From the NCBI GenBank assembly GCA_020633075.1, contig JACKEI010000007.1, forward strand, positions 77,607 to 141,606: a stretch of DNA of 64,000 bases. Direction: 5' to 3'. Positions 63,478 to 64,000 of this stretch are shown here, piece after piece. The position numbers were made by a program, and so were the translations under genes. Under the pieces are notes generated by a model, which was given only the letters and a program-made list of their open reading frames with translations, did not search any database and was not told the DNA's origin. Each line of letters opens with the position of its first letter. Position 1 is the first letter of the stretch. Origin of the DNA: Sandaracinaceae bacterium. GTDB taxonomy: Bacteria; Myxococcota_A; Polyangia; Polyangiales; Houyiibacteriaceae.

Positions 63478-63551
63478 TGTCGATCCTAGTCGACACTCTT
63501 ATAACTGTCCATCGCGCTGGACACATGCGAAACTGTCCAACGCGATGGACA
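63478..63551. promoter_or_regulatory. Three 18-bp palindromes at exact 28-bp spacing (operator array)
   Basis: Perfect inverted repeats TGTCGA-N6-TCGACA at 63478-63495, TGTCCA-N6-TGGACA at 63506-63523 and TGTCCA-N6-TGGACA at 63534-63551. All have 6-bp arms and a 6-bp spacer, and each begins 28 bp after the previous one. The 10-bp gaps both end in AAC. They lie directly upstream of the ATPase gene, around a TATAAG box, so autoregulation by occlusion is likely. The arms match no operator I can name. Confidence 0.75.
63498..63503 (-). promoter_or_regulatory. -10-like box for the ATPase gene
   Basis: Reads TATAAG on the minus strand, 22 bp before the ATPase start codon, in the gap between the first and second palindromes. 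No good -35 hexamer sits 16-18 bp upstream; that position is covered by the second palindrome. Confidence 0.45.
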
Positions 63552-63624
63552 TGTTCAAGTGGCTGCGCGGCGGGGCCCTCGTGCTCGAAAGCAAAGCGCT
63601 ACCGGGAGCTCTTGGCCACTCGCA
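63552..63624. other. Short spacer, no gene seen
   Basis: A small open frame from the last palindrome (MDMFKWLRGGALVLESKAL) and a neighbouring frame (KAKRYRELLATRIRERTPG) can be read, but neither has a ribosome site or a family match. It could be the remnant of a gene disrupted when the ATPase unit arrived. Confidence 0.3.
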
Positions 63625-64000
63625 TCAGGGAGCGCACGCCGGGTCGGTGCCCCACGCCGCTCCCGCCGTCAGGGTTGCGTTGTTCGCAGCACTGACGCCA
63701 TCGATCGCTACGTTACCCGACTGCTCGTCGAAGGCCCAGAACGCTAGGGTGGAAGAGTCCACGACCATGTTGGCTATGGGTACGAAGTTGCTCGCATAGC
63801 GAACGACGTTCGAGATTCTGACATCATCAATTTGTCCGCTCCAAGGCTTGTTCGACCCCCCGTCGGTGTCCGCGCCGATCCGGAGGGGAGAGTTTGTAGA
63901 AGAGTTGGGCGCAGAGAGGACGCGGGAGCCCACGTTCTGCCCGTCCTGCCACAGGGTCACGACCCCGGAACCCGCGTTGAACGTCACTGCCGCGTGAAAC
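63625..64000 (-). CDS. LamG/concanavalin A-like domain protein, C-terminal part (cut by right edge)
   Basis: The frame is open to the window edge and ends at a TGA at 63625-63627, so the start lies outside. The visible ~124 residues form the end of a LamG-type lectin domain: AVTFNAGSGVVTLWQDGQNV, then PLRIGADTDGGSNKPWSGQI and DDVRISNVVRYASNF. After it comes the family's LAFWAFDEQSGNVAID unit. Such proteins are usually secreted and bind glycans or surfaces. The DNA is less GC-rich than the rest of the window, which suggests a different origin or relaxed selection. Confidence 0.85.
   Translation of the reverse strand, partial: FHAAVTFNAGSGVVTLWQDGQNVGSRVLSAPNSSTNSPLRIGADTDGGSNKPWSGQIDDVRISNVVRYASNFVPIANMVVDSSTLAFWAFDEQSGNVAIDGVSAANNATLTAGAAWGTDPACAP

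Noticed and set aside
63478..63551. CRISPR-like array
   Set aside because: The 28-bp period is palindrome plus 10-bp gap, only three units exist, there are no spacers of normal length and no cas genes nearby.

Overview
The window is uniformly GC-rich (about 70% by eye) and densely coded. It looks like chromosomal DNA of a Gram-negative bacterium, most likely a Myxococcota / Polyangia-type deltaproteobacterium. That placement is inference from many lipoproteins, tandem Cys-rich 'CVGC..DC' lipoproteins, a TPR/coiled-coil periplasmic protein, a Wza/Wzc/Wzx/Wzy exopolysaccharide system and type I PKS/NRPS genes in one locus. No rRNA, tRNA, CRISPR array or intact insertion sequence was seen.

Layout. 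(1) 1-4.9 kb: the tail of an unknown gene, a small membrane protein, and a KtrB-KtrA-HAMP potassium-uptake operon. (2) 5.0-16.7 kb, minus strand: a WcaJ-like initiating sugar transferase, an SGNH-fold anchored protein, a 2244-residue PKS (KS-AT-KR-DH-ACP-TE) and a GT2 glycosyltransferase, linked by 4-nt overlaps or a 2-bp gap, then a Na/Pi symporter-like gene. (3) 16.9-28.0 kb, plus strand, divergent from (2): Wza-like export lipoprotein, NRPS-like protein (formyltransferase, partial C-like region, A domain with inserted luciferase-like monooxygenase, PCP), Wzc-like protein with a degenerate kinase domain, PssD/PssE pair, unknown lipoprotein, acyltransferase-3. (4) 27.9-33.2 kb: a decayed GT-C glycosyltransferase, a Kelch-like lipoprotein, a TPR protein and a PhnA-family protein. 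(5) 33.2-41.9 kb, minus strand: DltC-like carrier, stand-alone adenylation enzyme, polysaccharide deacetylase, GT2, Gfo/Idh-SDR fusion, GT2, second SGNH protein. (6) 42.2-47.8 kb: lipoprotein, ABM-type monooxygenase, AurF-like oxygenase, GNAT, 2OG-Fe(II) oxygenase, M23 peptidase. (7) 47.9-50.4 kb: CheA-like membrane kinase and single-domain response regulator. (8) 50.5-56.9 kb, minus strand: GT4, Wzy, Wzx and a GT4 fused to a beta-barrel oxygenase/cupin-like domain. (9) 57-62.3 kb: two tandem Cys-rich lipoproteins, a small unknown protein, a zinc-ribbon membrane protein and a degenerate PP2C. (10) 62.3-64 kb: an AAA/DUF4143 ATPase behind three evenly spaced palindromes, then the tail of a LamG-domain gene cut by the window edge.

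How the genes could work together (inference): regions 2, 3, 5 and 8 contain nearly every step of a Wzx/Wzy-dependent exopolysaccharide pathway: priming, glycosyl transfer, flipping, polymerisation, length control and outer-membrane export. Interleaved and often translationally coupled with them are a PKS, a formylating/oxidising NRPS-like protein, a DltA/DltC-like activation pair, diiron and 2OG oxygenases and acyltransferases. This suggests a polysaccharide carrying unusual acyl, aminoacyl or formyl-amino substituents, or a glycan and a small molecule made from one super-locus. No phosphopantetheinyl transferase and no cluster-specific transcription factor was seen in the window.
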